Origin: Mesorhizobium sp. M2D.F.Ca.ET.226.01.1.1
GTDB taxonomy: Bacteria; Pseudomonadota; Alphaproteobacteria; Rhizobiales; Rhizobiaceae
Reading direction: 5' to 3'
Length of the DNA stretch: 64,000 nt
Assembly (NCBI RefSeq): GCF_004022705.2
Contig: NZ_RZOY02000009.1
Coordinates: forward strand, 248,001-312,000
The position numbers were made by a program, and so were the translations under genes. The notes under the pieces were generated by a model. That model was not told the DNA's origin, searched no databases, and worked only from the letters and a program-made list of their open reading frames with translations. Of this stretch, positions 28,221 to 35,793 are shown one piece after another (the stretch's first letter is position 1; the number at the start of each line of letters is the position of its first letter).

Positions 28221-28295
28221 GAATCCGCTCCGCCGGCCGAATAGCAGCGGAGCGAATTCTGATCCAAGAATTCTGATCCAAGACCCAAAAACAAA

Positions 28296-28325
28296 AAACC
28301 GGGCCCCAACAGCCCGGTTTTCTGT
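28296..28325. terminator. Bidirectional hairpin terminator between nfu and the L,D-transpeptidase
   Basis: The stem AAACCGGGC/GCCCGGTTT has a seven-base loop. A run of A residues precedes it and T residues follow it, so it can act as an intrinsic terminator in both directions. It lies between two convergent genes. Confidence 0.88.
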
Positions 28326-28379
28326 TTTCAGGACGTCTTGTTGTTGCCTAGACGGTCCGCCTGCGAAACTTTTTCACGC

Positions 28380-28997
28380 CTACATCACGATGACCTTGGC
28401 GCCGACCGACGTGCGGTCGTAGAGATCGATAATGTCCTGGTTCATCAGCCGGATGCAGCCCGACGACATCGCCTTGCCGATCGAGAACCATTCCGGGCTG
28501 CCATGCAGGCGGTAGCCCATGTCGCCGCCCTTGTTGAAGAGATACATGGCGCGCGCGCCGAGCGGGTTCTTCAGGCCCGGCTCCATGCCGCCGGCGAACT
28601 TGGCGAGCTCGGGCTGGCGCTTGATCATCTGCGAAGGCGGCGTCCAGGTCGGCCATTCGCGCTTCAGCGCGATATGGGCGGTGCCGTGCCACTCGAAACC
28701 CTCGCGGCCGACGCCGATGCCGTAGCGTATCGCCATGCCGTCGCCTTCGATGAAGTAGAGAAACTTGTTCTGGGTATCGACGATGATGGTGCCGGGCTTC
28801 TCCGAGGAATCGTACCGCACTTCCTGGCGGTGGAATCTCGCGGGAACCTTCTCGATCGGGACGCGTGGCAGCTGATAGCCGGCATCCGTCATCGCGCCAT
28901 AGTTGTTGGTGAACAACTGCCCGCCGATGGTGCTGCAGCCGCTGACCGCGATCGACAGCGCAAGAGCGGCGAGGATTGCAAACGACTTCAAGCGCAT
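28380..28997 (-). CDS. L,D-transpeptidase (YkuD domain) lipoprotein
   Basis: The 205-residue lipoprotein has a signal ending in the lipobox AVSGC (Cys21). The YkuD catalytic block includes RLHGSPEWFSIGKAMSSGCI followed by RLMNQD, with the catalytic cysteine at about residue 182 and the histidine in RLHG. It should form 3-3 cross-links in peptidoglycan or attach proteins to it, which is important in rhizobia that grow from the pole. It is monocistronic, with the terminator described above downstream. Confidence 0.92.
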   Translation of the reverse strand: MRLKSFAILAALALSIAVSGCSTIGGQLFTNNYGAMTDAGYQLPRVPIEKVPARFHRQEVRYDSSEKPGTIIVDTQNKFLYFIEGDGMAIRYGIGVGREGFEWHGTAHIALKREWPTWTPPSQMIKRQPELAKFAGGMEPGLKNPLGARAMYLFNKGGDMGYRLHGSPEWFSIGKAMSSGCIRLMNQDIIDLYDRTSVGAKVIVM

Positions 28998-29222
28998 GAA
29001 AAGGTCCGACGCCCTGTTTCTGTATCAGCGGCACGAGTCGGCCGCTTTCTCGCCATCATTCATGCTGGCATTTCTTTTGCTTGCCAAGCGCGCACTGCCT
29101 ATATGCAAGGCCTTACGTGCCGGTAGATGCCGAACTGCGGCATTTCCGCAACAGGCCTCACAGGATTGTGAAGCAAAATCAATGGGGCAGCCCGAAGGCT
29201 GCCGGAAACCTGGGAGAACGCC

Positions 29223-29612
29223 ATGAATGTCGGTGACGCCGCCGAGCGTTCCGGCCTGCCGGCCAAGACCATTCGCTATTACGAGGAGATCGGCCTGATC
29301 CGTCCGGCGCGGGCCGAGAACGGCTATCGCGATTACTCCGGTGACGACGTCCACCGGCTCGCCTTCCTGCGCCGTGCGCGCAATCTCGGCTTCTCAATCG
29401 ACGATTGCAGGCAGCTGATGGCGCTCTATCAGGATCGCGACCGCGCCAGCCACGACGTGCGCGAGATCGCCGCCGCCCATGTCAGGGCGATCGAGGACAA
29501 GGTGCGCGAGTTGCAGTCGATGCGCTCGACGCTGCAGAAGCTGATCCATGCCTGCCATGGCGACGACCGGCCTGACTGCCCGATCCTGGACGATATGGCG
29601 GGAGCGGCCTAA
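29223..29612 (+). CDS. cueR: Cu(I)-responsive MerR-family regulator CueR/HmrR
   Basis: The 129-residue regulator has an N-terminal MerR HTH (VGDAAERSGLPAKTIRYYEE), a dimerisation helix and the C-terminal metal loop CHGDDRPDC-PIL. Cys111 and Cys119 match the two copper ligands of E. coli CueR, and the loop has the length expected for monovalent coinage metals. It stands apart from any copper exporter. The most likely target in the window is the MerR-type promoter of copA at 20254-20282. A GGCAGCC/GGCTGCC hairpin precedes the ribosome site. Confidence 0.9.
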   Translation: MNVGDAAERSGLPAKTIRYYEEIGLIRPARAENGYRDYSGDDVHRLAFLRRARNLGFSIDDCRQLMALYQDRDRASHDVREIAAAHVRAIEDKVRELQSMRSTLQKLIHACHGDDRPDCPILDDMAGAA

Positions 29613-29626
29613 GGCTGTATGGCCTG

Positions 29627-30097
29627 TCAGCGCTTCCAGAAATCGCGGTGCGGGGCGAGCAACTCGGAGGCGATTTCGGGAAAAGGGCCGAAGACCTCGA
29701 TCTTCTTCTGGCCGGAGGCGAAAACGGTGCGCGAGGCGAGGTTCATCGTCGGATTCGCCTCGTGATCCCCGGTGAGCGCCAGGAGATCGGTCTCCTCGAA
29801 GCCATAGACCAGCCGCCCGATATTCGCCCAGTACATCGTGCCGGCGCACATCGCGCAGGGCTCGCCGGTCGTGACCAGCGTGCATTGCCACAGGAACTCC
29901 GGCTCGTAGGCCGCGGCGGCGCGACGGGCCAGCTCGGTCTCGGCATGGCGCACCGTGTCGAGATTGCCTTGCCGCATCAGCACCTGTTCGTCCGGTCCGA
30001 CCAGCACGCAGCCGAAGGGATGATGCCCATGCGCCGCCGCCTCGCGCGCGACGGCGTCGGCAGACCGGAGGTGGGCGAGCATCTGATCGCGTGTCAT
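29627..30097 (-). CDS. Nucleoside/base deaminase (cytidine deaminase superfamily)
   Basis: The 156-residue zinc hydrolase has the deaminase signature HAETELA (His51 zinc ligand, Glu53 proton shuttle) and EPCAMCAG (Cys81, Cys84). The surroundings MYWANIGRLVYGFEETD resemble guanine-deaminase and TadA-like branches. Without the tRNA-binding features of TadA it is best read as a small-molecule purine or pterin deaminase. It converges on cueR with a 14-base gap. Confidence 0.88.
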   Translation of the reverse strand: MTRDQMLAHLRSADAVAREAAAHGHHPFGCVLVGPDEQVLMRQGNLDTVRHAETELARRAAAAYEPEFLWQCTLVTTGEPCAMCAGTMYWANIGRLVYGFEETDLLALTGDHEANPTMNLASRTVFASGQKKIEVFGPFPEIASELLAPHRDFWKR

Positions 30098-30261
30098 GGG
30101 GAAATCCTCTCACGGCGAGATTGCTGCCAAGGGGACATGATTAGCAAGAACTTATCTTCCTTGAGCGGCCGTTTCGAGTATGTCGCTTGCAACGCGCCCT
30201 TCCATCCGCGGCTGGGCTTCATCGTGCTGGCTTTTGTCCGTCTTCGCCGCCATCATGGGCC

Positions 30262-30489
30262 ATGGGCATCCAGGAAGATATCGAACGCGTCGAGCAGCAC
30301 ATCCGCGAGATCGAACAGCGGATCGAGCGCCAGCGCGGGGTCATCACCCAGGCCGAGGAAAGCGGACTGCCGACGGACGGCCCGCGCAACTTCCTCTGGT
30401 TCCTGAAGGAAACGCTGAGCCTGAGCCGCGACCATCTGGCGAGGCTTCTGGCGGACGAATTTCGAGCGAAGGGCTCGCCATCCAAATGA
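30262..30489 (+). CDS. Small conserved coiled-coil protein
   Basis: The 75-residue protein begins MGIQEDIERVEQHIREIEQR, a charged amphipathic helix with heptad character, and then has GLPTDGPRNFLWFLKETL. I know no function. The frame is open back to 30187, but ATG 30262 marks the start of the helical part. Its TGA overlaps the ATG of the next tiny ORF (ATGA), which suggests translational coupling. Confidence 0.55.
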   Translation: MGIQEDIERVEQHIREIEQRIERQRGVITQAEESGLPTDGPRNFLWFLKETLSLSRDHLARLLADEFRAKGSPSK

Positions 30490-30557
30490 TCGCCATTGTT
30501 GCCATAATCATATTGCCGGTATTGGGATTTGTTGTGTTCTCTGACACGCAACCTTGA
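30486..30557 (+). CDS. Putative 23-residue membrane mini-protein
   Basis: The ORF reads MIAIVAIIILPVLGFVVFSD plus three residues, essentially one transmembrane helix. The ATG overlaps the stop of the preceding coiled-coil gene by four bases, and its own TGA overlaps the next ORF. It is too short for standard gene callers. The coupling and hydrophobic character are the only evidence. Confidence 0.4.
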   Translation: MIAIVAIIILPVLGFVVFSDTQP

Positions 30558-30670
30558 CCGTTCAGCGCCTGTTCGTATTCATCCTGGCAGTGGCCTTGAG
30601 CGTTCCGGCCGGCTTCGCGCTCTACCTGTGGCTCATCCTCATGCTCTTGGACCATAATCCCTCCCAATGA
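30554..30670 (+). CDS. Putative 38-residue membrane mini-protein
   Basis: A TTG start overlapping the preceding TGA opens a frame beginning TVQRLFVFILAVALSVPAG, followed by FALYLWLILMLLD and a short polar tail, giving one or two hydrophobic helices. It is the third member of a chain of overlapping small ORFs. TTG initiation without an obvious ribosome site keeps the confidence low. Confidence 0.4.
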   Translation: MTVQRLFVFILAVALSVPAGFALYLWLILMLLDHNPSQ

Positions 30671-30761
30671 GCCTGCATTCGCCGCGCGGGTCCGAACAAT
30701 TTTATGTGCCGGGTCTGTCAAATATATAATCGCCCGCCTAAAACCGTGAACAAAATCTGGC

Positions 30762-31274
30762 ATGGTGTTTCCCATGCCCATCGTTTCCCCGATTCCCCTC
30801 AACCCGCTGATCGACGGCCGCCAGTCGGAGCGCGCCATGCTGGTGCGGCGCGGCGTGCAGCGGCTGCTCACCGAAATGGGCGCGCATGTGCTACCGGAGC
30901 TGTCTTTGGCCACCGGGCGGCGCGCCGACCTCGTCGCGCTGACCAGGCAGGGCGACATCTGGATCATCGAGATCAAATCCTCGATCGAGGACTTTCGCGT
31001 CGACCGCAAATGGCCGGACTACCGGCTGCATTCGGACCGCTTCTTCTTCGCCACCCATCCCGGCGTTCCACAGGACATCTTTCCCGAGGAATGCGGATTC
31101 ATCCTCTCCGACGGCTATGGCGCGGAGATCCTACGCGATGCGCCCGAGCATCGCATGGCGGCCGCGACGCGCAAGGCACTGATGCTGCGGATTGCCCGCG
31201 CGGGCGCCGCGCGGCTTCTGGCGGCCGAGCTTGCCGGCGTTGCGGTGCCGGCGCTGGATGGCGAGAGCGAGTAG
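30762..31274 (+). CDS. mmcB: MmcB family DNA repair protein
   Basis: The 170-residue protein has a restriction-endonuclease-like core: GRRADLVALTRQGDIWIIEI then KSSIEDFRVDRKWPDYR, which contains a PD-(D/E)xK-like D...ExK site. In Caulobacter, MmcB is an SOS-linked alphaproteobacterial repair factor that protects against mitomycin C. The start is ATG 30762 or ATG 30774. It is monocistronic. Confidence 0.88.
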   Translation: MVFPMPIVSPIPLNPLIDGRQSERAMLVRRGVQRLLTEMGAHVLPELSLATGRRADLVALTRQGDIWIIEIKSSIEDFRVDRKWPDYRLHSDRFFFATHPGVPQDIFPEECGFILSDGYGAEILRDAPEHRMAAATRKALMLRIARAGAARLLAAELAGVAVPALDGESE

Positions 31275-31449
31275 ATCGGGCGTACCGCGCCTTGGCGCTG
31301 ACTTGCGGCGTCAGGCCGAAGCCTCGAGCTAACTCTGCCCGAGGCCGGCGAAAAATTTTTGGCCAGCACCGATGATTTTCGCGGATCCCGATTGTCTTCA
31401 CCAACAGGCACGTCCGGATGGACCGGCCGCCTGGAAAAGAGGTGATCAG

Positions 31450-32196
31450 ATGAAATCGCTACACAATCAGAATGTCGTCGTCGTCGGAGGTAGCCGGGGT
31501 GTCGGCCGCTCGATCGTCGAAGCAGCGCTTGGTGAGGGAGCGACTGTACTTGCCGTAGCCCGTGGCGCCGCCGACCTTAAACAGTTCGCCTGGGAACGCC
31601 CGGGCCTGAAGACCCTCAGCATGGACGCGACCGCGGAAGGAGCGCCGCAGGCGGTTTTCGAAACGCTGGCTCCCGATGTGCTGGTGGTCTGCGCGGGGGC
31701 GCTCGCCCCTGCCGCGCCGATACAGGAGCAGAGCTGGGAGGTCTTCTCGGCGAACTGGGAAATGGACGTCAAGGCATCGTTCCTGTTCTGCCGCGAAGCC
31801 CTCAAGGGCCGGCTCAAAGCGGGCAGCCGCGTGCTGCTGATCGCCAGCGGCGCCGCCATCACCGGCGGACCGCCGAATTCCGGCGGCTATGCCGGCGCCA
31901 AGCGCATGCAGGTATTCCTGGCCGGCCATTGCCAGAAGGAATCGGACCGGCTCGGCCTCGGCCTGCGCTTTATGGCACTTTCGCCGGCCCGCATCATGCC
32001 GGGGACTGGGGTCGGCGATCGCGGCATCGACAGCATCGCCGCCTATATGGGCGTCCGCCCGGCCGACTTCCTGGCCAGCTTGAGCGACATGCAGACGCCG
32101 GCCGATGTCGCACGTGCAGTGGTGCAGCTCGCGACGGGCAAGCCGCAGGGCAGTTCCTTCACCGTGAGCGGCAGCGGCCTTGCGGCGGCGGCATGA
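31450..32196 (+). CDS. Short-chain dehydrogenase/reductase (SDR)
   Basis: The 248-residue Rossmann-fold oxidoreductase has the cofactor glycine motif VVGGSRGVGRSIV near residue 10, the catalytic serine in LLIASGAAITGG and YxxxK in GGYAGAKRM. The C-terminus FTVSGSGLAAAA is typical. NADP(H) use is likely from the SRGVGR pattern. ATG 31450 follows GAGGTGATC, although the frame is open from 31372. The sigma-factor gene starts 39 bases downstream on the same strand, so the two may form a unit. The substrate is unknown. Confidence 0.85.
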   Translation: MKSLHNQNVVVVGGSRGVGRSIVEAALGEGATVLAVARGAADLKQFAWERPGLKTLSMDATAEGAPQAVFETLAPDVLVVCAGALAPAAPIQEQSWEVFSANWEMDVKASFLFCREALKGRLKAGSRVLLIASGAAITGGPPNSGGYAGAKRMQVFLAGHCQKESDRLGLGLRFMALSPARIMPGTGVGDRGIDSIAAYMGVRPADFLASLSDMQTPADVARAVVQLATGKPQGSSFTVSGSGLAAAA

Positions 32197-32235
32197 GGCG
32201 CGCAGGATGCCGCAACTCAACGCACCGGGCTTCTC

Positions 32236-33288
32236 ATGACTGATGCTCCGTGCCCCTTCGAGCCTTTGGGCCGGTCAGGCCGGCCGGTCCTCGACCGGCT
32301 GGCCTTCGAGCGGCTGAGCGTCGCCCACCGCCGCGAGCTCAAGCTGCATTGTTACCGCATGATGGGTTCGCTCAGCGAGGCGGACGATCTCGTCCAGGAG
32401 ACGTTCCTCAAAGCCTGGCGCGGGCGGTCGCAATTCGACGGGCGCGGCTCGGCGCGCGGCTGGCTCTACTCGATCGCCACCAATAATTGTCTCAACGCCA
32501 TCAAGGCACGATCGTCGGCACGGCGCATTCTCGATCAACCCGGGCGGCCGCCCACCGAAGGAGAAGCGACCGGCGGACCGGCAAGCGCGCTTGCCTGGCT
32601 GGAGCCATATCCGGATGCGGAACTGCCCGACATTGCCGACGACAGGCCCGGTCCGGAAGCGCGCTACGAGGCCCGCGAGGCGGTGCGGCTCGCCTTCGTC
32701 GCTGCGATCCAGCTGTTGCCGCCACGGCAGCGCGCCGCCTTGTTGCTATGCGATGTGCTCGGATGGTCCGCCATCGAGACCGCGCAACTGCTCGGCGGAA
32801 CCACGGCCTCGATCAACAGTGCCCTACAGCGGGCCCGCGCGACGCTTGGCGGGCACTACACACAAGGCCAGCCGCCGCAGCGATCAGAGCCCAGCGCGAA
32901 CGAAGGCCTGCTGCTCGAACGCTATATGCAGGCCTGGCAGGCCGACAATCTCGACGGGCTCGTCGACCTGCTGCGCGAGGACGCCGTCTATCACATGCCG
33001 CCATGGCGGGAATGGTACCGCGGACATCAGGCAATCGGCGCCTTCCTGGGGAGCGTCTGGGGCAATTTCGCCGGCTATCGAGCGGTGGCCATCGGCGCCA
33101 ACACCCAACCGGCCGTGGGCGTCTACGCGCTCGGCCGCCAGGATTCCGTGTGGCGGCCGCATTCGCTGCATGTCATCGAACCGGCCGACGGCAAGATCGC
33201 CTCGCTGACGATCTACGTCCCGCCGCTCGGCCCCGCCTTGTTCGCGGCCTTTGGCCTGCCGCCGGAGCCGCTTGCCTCGAGGGTCTAG
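32236..33288 (+). CDS. ECF-type sigma factor with C-terminal SnoaL-like domain
   Basis: The 350-residue sigma-70 family protein has region 2 in LKLHCYRMMGSLSEADDLVQ and the following ETFLKAWRGR. Region 4 is around LPPRQRAALLLCDVLGWSAI. The linker carries the WLEPYPD segment typical of the long ECF group related to ECF41/TIGR02960. The C-terminal third (about 225-345: MQAWQADNLDGLVDLLRED) is a SnoaL/NTF2-like domain that in related factors replaces an anti-sigma factor. It follows the SDR gene and ends in a four-base overlap with convergent nhaA. Confidence 0.88.
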   Translation: MTDAPCPFEPLGRSGRPVLDRLAFERLSVAHRRELKLHCYRMMGSLSEADDLVQETFLKAWRGRSQFDGRGSARGWLYSIATNNCLNAIKARSSARRILDQPGRPPTEGEATGGPASALAWLEPYPDAELPDIADDRPGPEARYEAREAVRLAFVAAIQLLPPRQRAALLLCDVLGWSAIETAQLLGGTTASINSALQRARATLGGHYTQGQPPQRSEPSANEGLLLERYMQAWQADNLDGLVDLLREDAVYHMPPWREWYRGHQAIGAFLGSVWGNFAGYRAVAIGANTQPAVGVYALGRQDSVWRPHSLHVIEPADGKIASLTIYVPPLGPALFAAFGLPPEPLASRV

Positions 33289-34475
33289 TCCACGTCCTCT
33301 TGCGCTTCGCCGGCAGCCGGCGCCGTCAGCAGCACGGCAGCGCCGAGCAGCGCGGCAACCAGCGAGCCGGCAAGGATGCCGACCTTCACCGCGTCCTGCA
33401 GCGCCGGGTCGCTGGCGAAGGCGAGCAGGCCGATGAACAGGCTCATGGTGAAGCCGATGCCGCAAAGCAGCGAGATGCCCAGCATATGCAGCCAGCCGGC
33501 ATTGAGCGGCAGGTCGGCGAGGCCGAAGCGGATCGCAAGCGCCGACGAGCCGAAGACCCCTACCAGCTTGCCCAGAACAAGGCCGGCGGCGACGCCCAGC
33601 GTCAGCGGTTCGACCAGGGCCGCGAAGCTCAGGCCGCCGAGCGAGACGCCGGCATTGGCAAAGCCGAAGATCGGGATGACGAGGAAGGGCACCAGCTTGT
33701 GCAGGCCGTGTTCGAGGCGATGCAGCGGCGAATGGTCTGTTTCGTCGCTGATGCCGGGAGACCGCTCCAGCGGGATGGTGAGCGCCAGCGCGACGCCGGC
33801 CAGGGTGGCATGCACACCCGACTTCAGCACCAGCACCCACAGCAGCGCGCCGAGCAGAAGATACGGCCAGAGCTTCATGGCCCGCATGCGGTTGAGTGCG
33901 ACCAGCAAGGCGATGACGGCGAAGGCGGCGGCCAGATAGGCGAGCGACAGGCCATTGGTATAGAACAGCGCGATTATGATGACGGCGCCGAGATCGTCGA
34001 TGATGGCCAGAGCGGTGAGGAAGACTTTCAGCGAGGCCGGCACGCGGCTGCCGAGCAGCGACAGCACGCCGAGCGCAAAGGCGATGTCTGTGGCGGTCGG
34101 GATCGCCCAGCCGGAGAGTGCCGCCGGATTGTCGCGGTTGACGACGACATAGACCAGCGCCGGAACCACCATGCCGCCGGCGGCGGCAATGCCGGGCAGC
34201 ACGCGGCGCGGCCAGGTCGAGAGCTGCCCGTCCAGCATCTCGCGCTTGATCTCCAGCCCGACCAGCAGGAAGAACACCGCCATCAACCCGTCATTGATCC
34301 AATGCGAGACGCTGAGCGGCCCGAGATAGGCATGCAGGACGGCGAAATAGGCCGCGGCCAAAGGCGAGTTGGCGACGATCAGCGCAAGGGCCGCAGCGAC
34401 CATCAGGATGATGCCGCCGGCCGCCTCGCCGTCGAGGAACTCGCGCAGGATCGATTTTGGCCGCTCGTCGCGCAT
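33285..34475 (-). CDS. nhaA: Na+/H+ antiporter NhaA
   Basis: The 396-residue inner-membrane antiporter has about 12 helices and exchanges 2 H+ for 1 Na+ in pH and salt homeostasis. The two active-site aspartates lie in LTALAIIDDLGAVIIIALFY and the early motif is GLEIKREMLDGQLS. Also conserved is AIPTATDIAFALGVL. The start at 34475 is normal for the family. Its stop overlaps the sigma-factor stop (CTAG, 33285-33288). Confidence 0.95.
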   Translation of the reverse strand: MRDERPKSILREFLDGEAAGGIILMVAAALALIVANSPLAAAYFAVLHAYLGPLSVSHWINDGLMAVFFLLVGLEIKREMLDGQLSTWPRRVLPGIAAAGGMVVPALVYVVVNRDNPAALSGWAIPTATDIAFALGVLSLLGSRVPASLKVFLTALAIIDDLGAVIIIALFYTNGLSLAYLAAAFAVIALLVALNRMRAMKLWPYLLLGALLWVLVLKSGVHATLAGVALALTIPLERSPGISDETDHSPLHRLEHGLHKLVPFLVIPIFGFANAGVSLGGLSFAALVEPLTLGVAAGLVLGKLVGVFGSSALAIRFGLADLPLNAGWLHMLGISLLCGIGFTMSLFIGLLAFASDPALQDAVKVGILAGSLVAALLGAAVLLTAPAAGEAQEDVD

Positions 34476-34792
34476 GGACCCCTCCGCTGTCGCGTTTTTA
34501 CGGCGACATCATTGGCGATGATGCGCAAAGCTCGACGGCCGGGCAAGCGTTACAATTTGCGAATGCGGGCGCTGGCCCTCATCTGCCTGCCGGCATCTTC
34601 TCCCCGTAAACGGGGAGAAGGGTGCTGTCACCAGTGATTTCGCAAATCTCCAACGTCGCGGAAGAGAGCCAGCGTTGCGGCCAGCCCCTTCTCCCCGTCA
34701 CCATACGGGGAGAAGTGCCCGGCAGGGCGATGAGGGGCAGCGCCGGCTTTGGTGGTTGGTGGTCTTGTCCCCGCCAAGCGCGTTCCAGGCAA
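34476..34792. other. Intergenic gap between nhaA and actR, mostly a repeat
   Basis: This 317-base gap holds the compound inverted repeat at 34576-34737. In the remaining flanks I see no coding sequence, promoter or terminator that I can support. Confidence 0.7.
34576..34737. repeat. Compound inverted repeat with TTCTCCCCG hairpins at both ends
   Basis: The left end reads CTCATCTGCCTGCCGGCATC and is followed by the hairpin TTCTCCCCGTAAACGGGGAG-AA. The right end is the inverse: TTCTCCCCG hairpin, then GTGCCCGGCAGGGCGATGAG. About 70 bases lie between. It resembles a very common rhizobial intergenic mosaic repeat. Confidence 0.85.
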
Positions 34793-35356
34793 CTACCGCG
34801 GCGCTCGCTTGGCCAGTATCCGCTGCAGCGTCCTGCGATGCATGTTCAGCCGGCGCGCCGTCTCGGAAACGTTGCGGTCGCACATTTCGTAGACGCGCTG
34901 GATGTGCTCCCAGCGGACGCGGTCGGCCGACATCGGGTTTTCCGGGGGCGCCGCGCGCTCGCCGGAGGTGCGGGTGAGCGCGGCGAAGACGTCGTCGGCA
35001 TCGGCGGGCTTGGACAGGTAGTCGATGGCGCCGAGCTTCACCGCCGTCACCGCGGTGGCGATGTTGCCGTAGCCGGTGAGGATGATGGCGCGGGCGTCGT
35101 CGCGCTTTTCGCGGATGGCCGCCACGACATCGAGGCCGTTGCCGTCGCCGAGCCGCATGTCGACCACGGCGTAGGCCGGCGGGTGGGCGCGCGCCTTGGC
35201 GACCGCCTCCTCTACGCTCTCGGCCGTCTCGACCACGAAGCCCCGTGTTTCCATGGCCCGGGCAAGACGGGTGAGGAAGGGCTTGTCGTCCTCGACGATC
35301 AGCAGCGAGGTGTCCTCGCCCTCGACCATCGCGCCAGTCGTTTCGTCTCCGCTCAT
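34793..35356 (-). CDS. actR: Redox/acid response regulator ActR (RegA/PrrA family)
   Basis: The 187-residue response regulator has a receiver domain with acidic pocket VEDDKPF and phospho-acceptor Asp66 in AVVDMRLGDGNGLDV. A switch Thr/Lys pair is also present (ILTGYGNIATA, YLSKPAD). The short C-terminal Fis-type HTH, NVSETARRLNMHRRTLQRIL, is almost invariant in this family. With ActS it controls respiration, carbon and nitrogen fixation genes and acid tolerance. It lies downstream of actS but 434 bases away, with a palindromic repeat between. Confidence 0.95.
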   Translation of the reverse strand: MSGDETTGAMVEGEDTSLLIVEDDKPFLTRLARAMETRGFVVETAESVEEAVAKARAHPPAYAVVDMRLGDGNGLDVVAAIREKRDDARAIILTGYGNIATAVTAVKLGAIDYLSKPADADDVFAALTRTSGERAAPPENPMSADRVRWEHIQRVYEMCDRNVSETARRLNMHRRTLQRILAKRAPR

Positions 35357-35649
35357 CTTATCGGCATCCTACTGACCAAGGTATTTCGCATCAAAACCGA
35401 TTATTTCGAACATGCCTTAAGTCGTTGTTTCCGGGCATGTCGCTTTCCAAAACACTGCCCCGTTTTGGGCGAAATGCCTTACTTTTACGCAGATACAATC
35501 CCGCAACGGCAATGTCCAATTTTTACAGCCGGCAACAGACCTGCCCTGCGGCGATTGCAGGGCTTCGCTCGCCGTTCCGCAAACTCGGACGGACGGCTAC
35601 TCGGAAACTGCCAGGCCGACCGCTCATATTTTTGTCAGGAATCGCTCCA
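35357..35649. other. Unusually long gap between actR and actS
   Basis: Besides the repeat at 35650-35793, this stretch has two hairpins: CCAAAAC-N8-GTTTTGG (around 35446-35467) and CCCTGC-N7-GCAGGG (35543-35561). There is no convincing ORF or promoter. The hairpins resemble edges of other intergenic repeats and may affect read-through from actS into actR. Confidence 0.5.
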
Positions 35650-35793
35650 AGGTGTGTTGAGATTCAGGTCAGGCCGAGTCGAAAATGGTGGCTTCCGAGA
35701 ACCGGAGCGGAGCGTACTTAAAGTACGTGAGCACCGGAAGCGCAGGAAACTGCCATTTGCAGGCCGGCATCACCTGAATATCGACACACCTCA
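35650..35793. repeat. Palindromic repeat, family 2, copy 2 (uninterrupted)
   Basis: The imperfect palindrome runs from AGGTGTGTTGAGATTCAGGT to CACCTGAATATCGACACACC-TCA. It has an inner hairpin around GCGTACTTAAAGTACGTGAG. The outer TCA is the TGA stop codon of actS on the minus strand. It is related to 27308-27517. Confidence 0.88.

Noticed and set aside
31320..31346. Intrinsic terminator after mmcB (GCCTCG...CGAGGC followed by A/T run)
   Set aside because: The stem is only six base pairs with a long loop and the T run is displaced; too weak to list.
34576..34737. CRISPR array or phage att site
   Set aside because: The structure is a single inverted pair of hairpins, not regularly spaced direct repeats, and no cas or integrase gene is near. 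No CRISPR was seen anywhere in the window.
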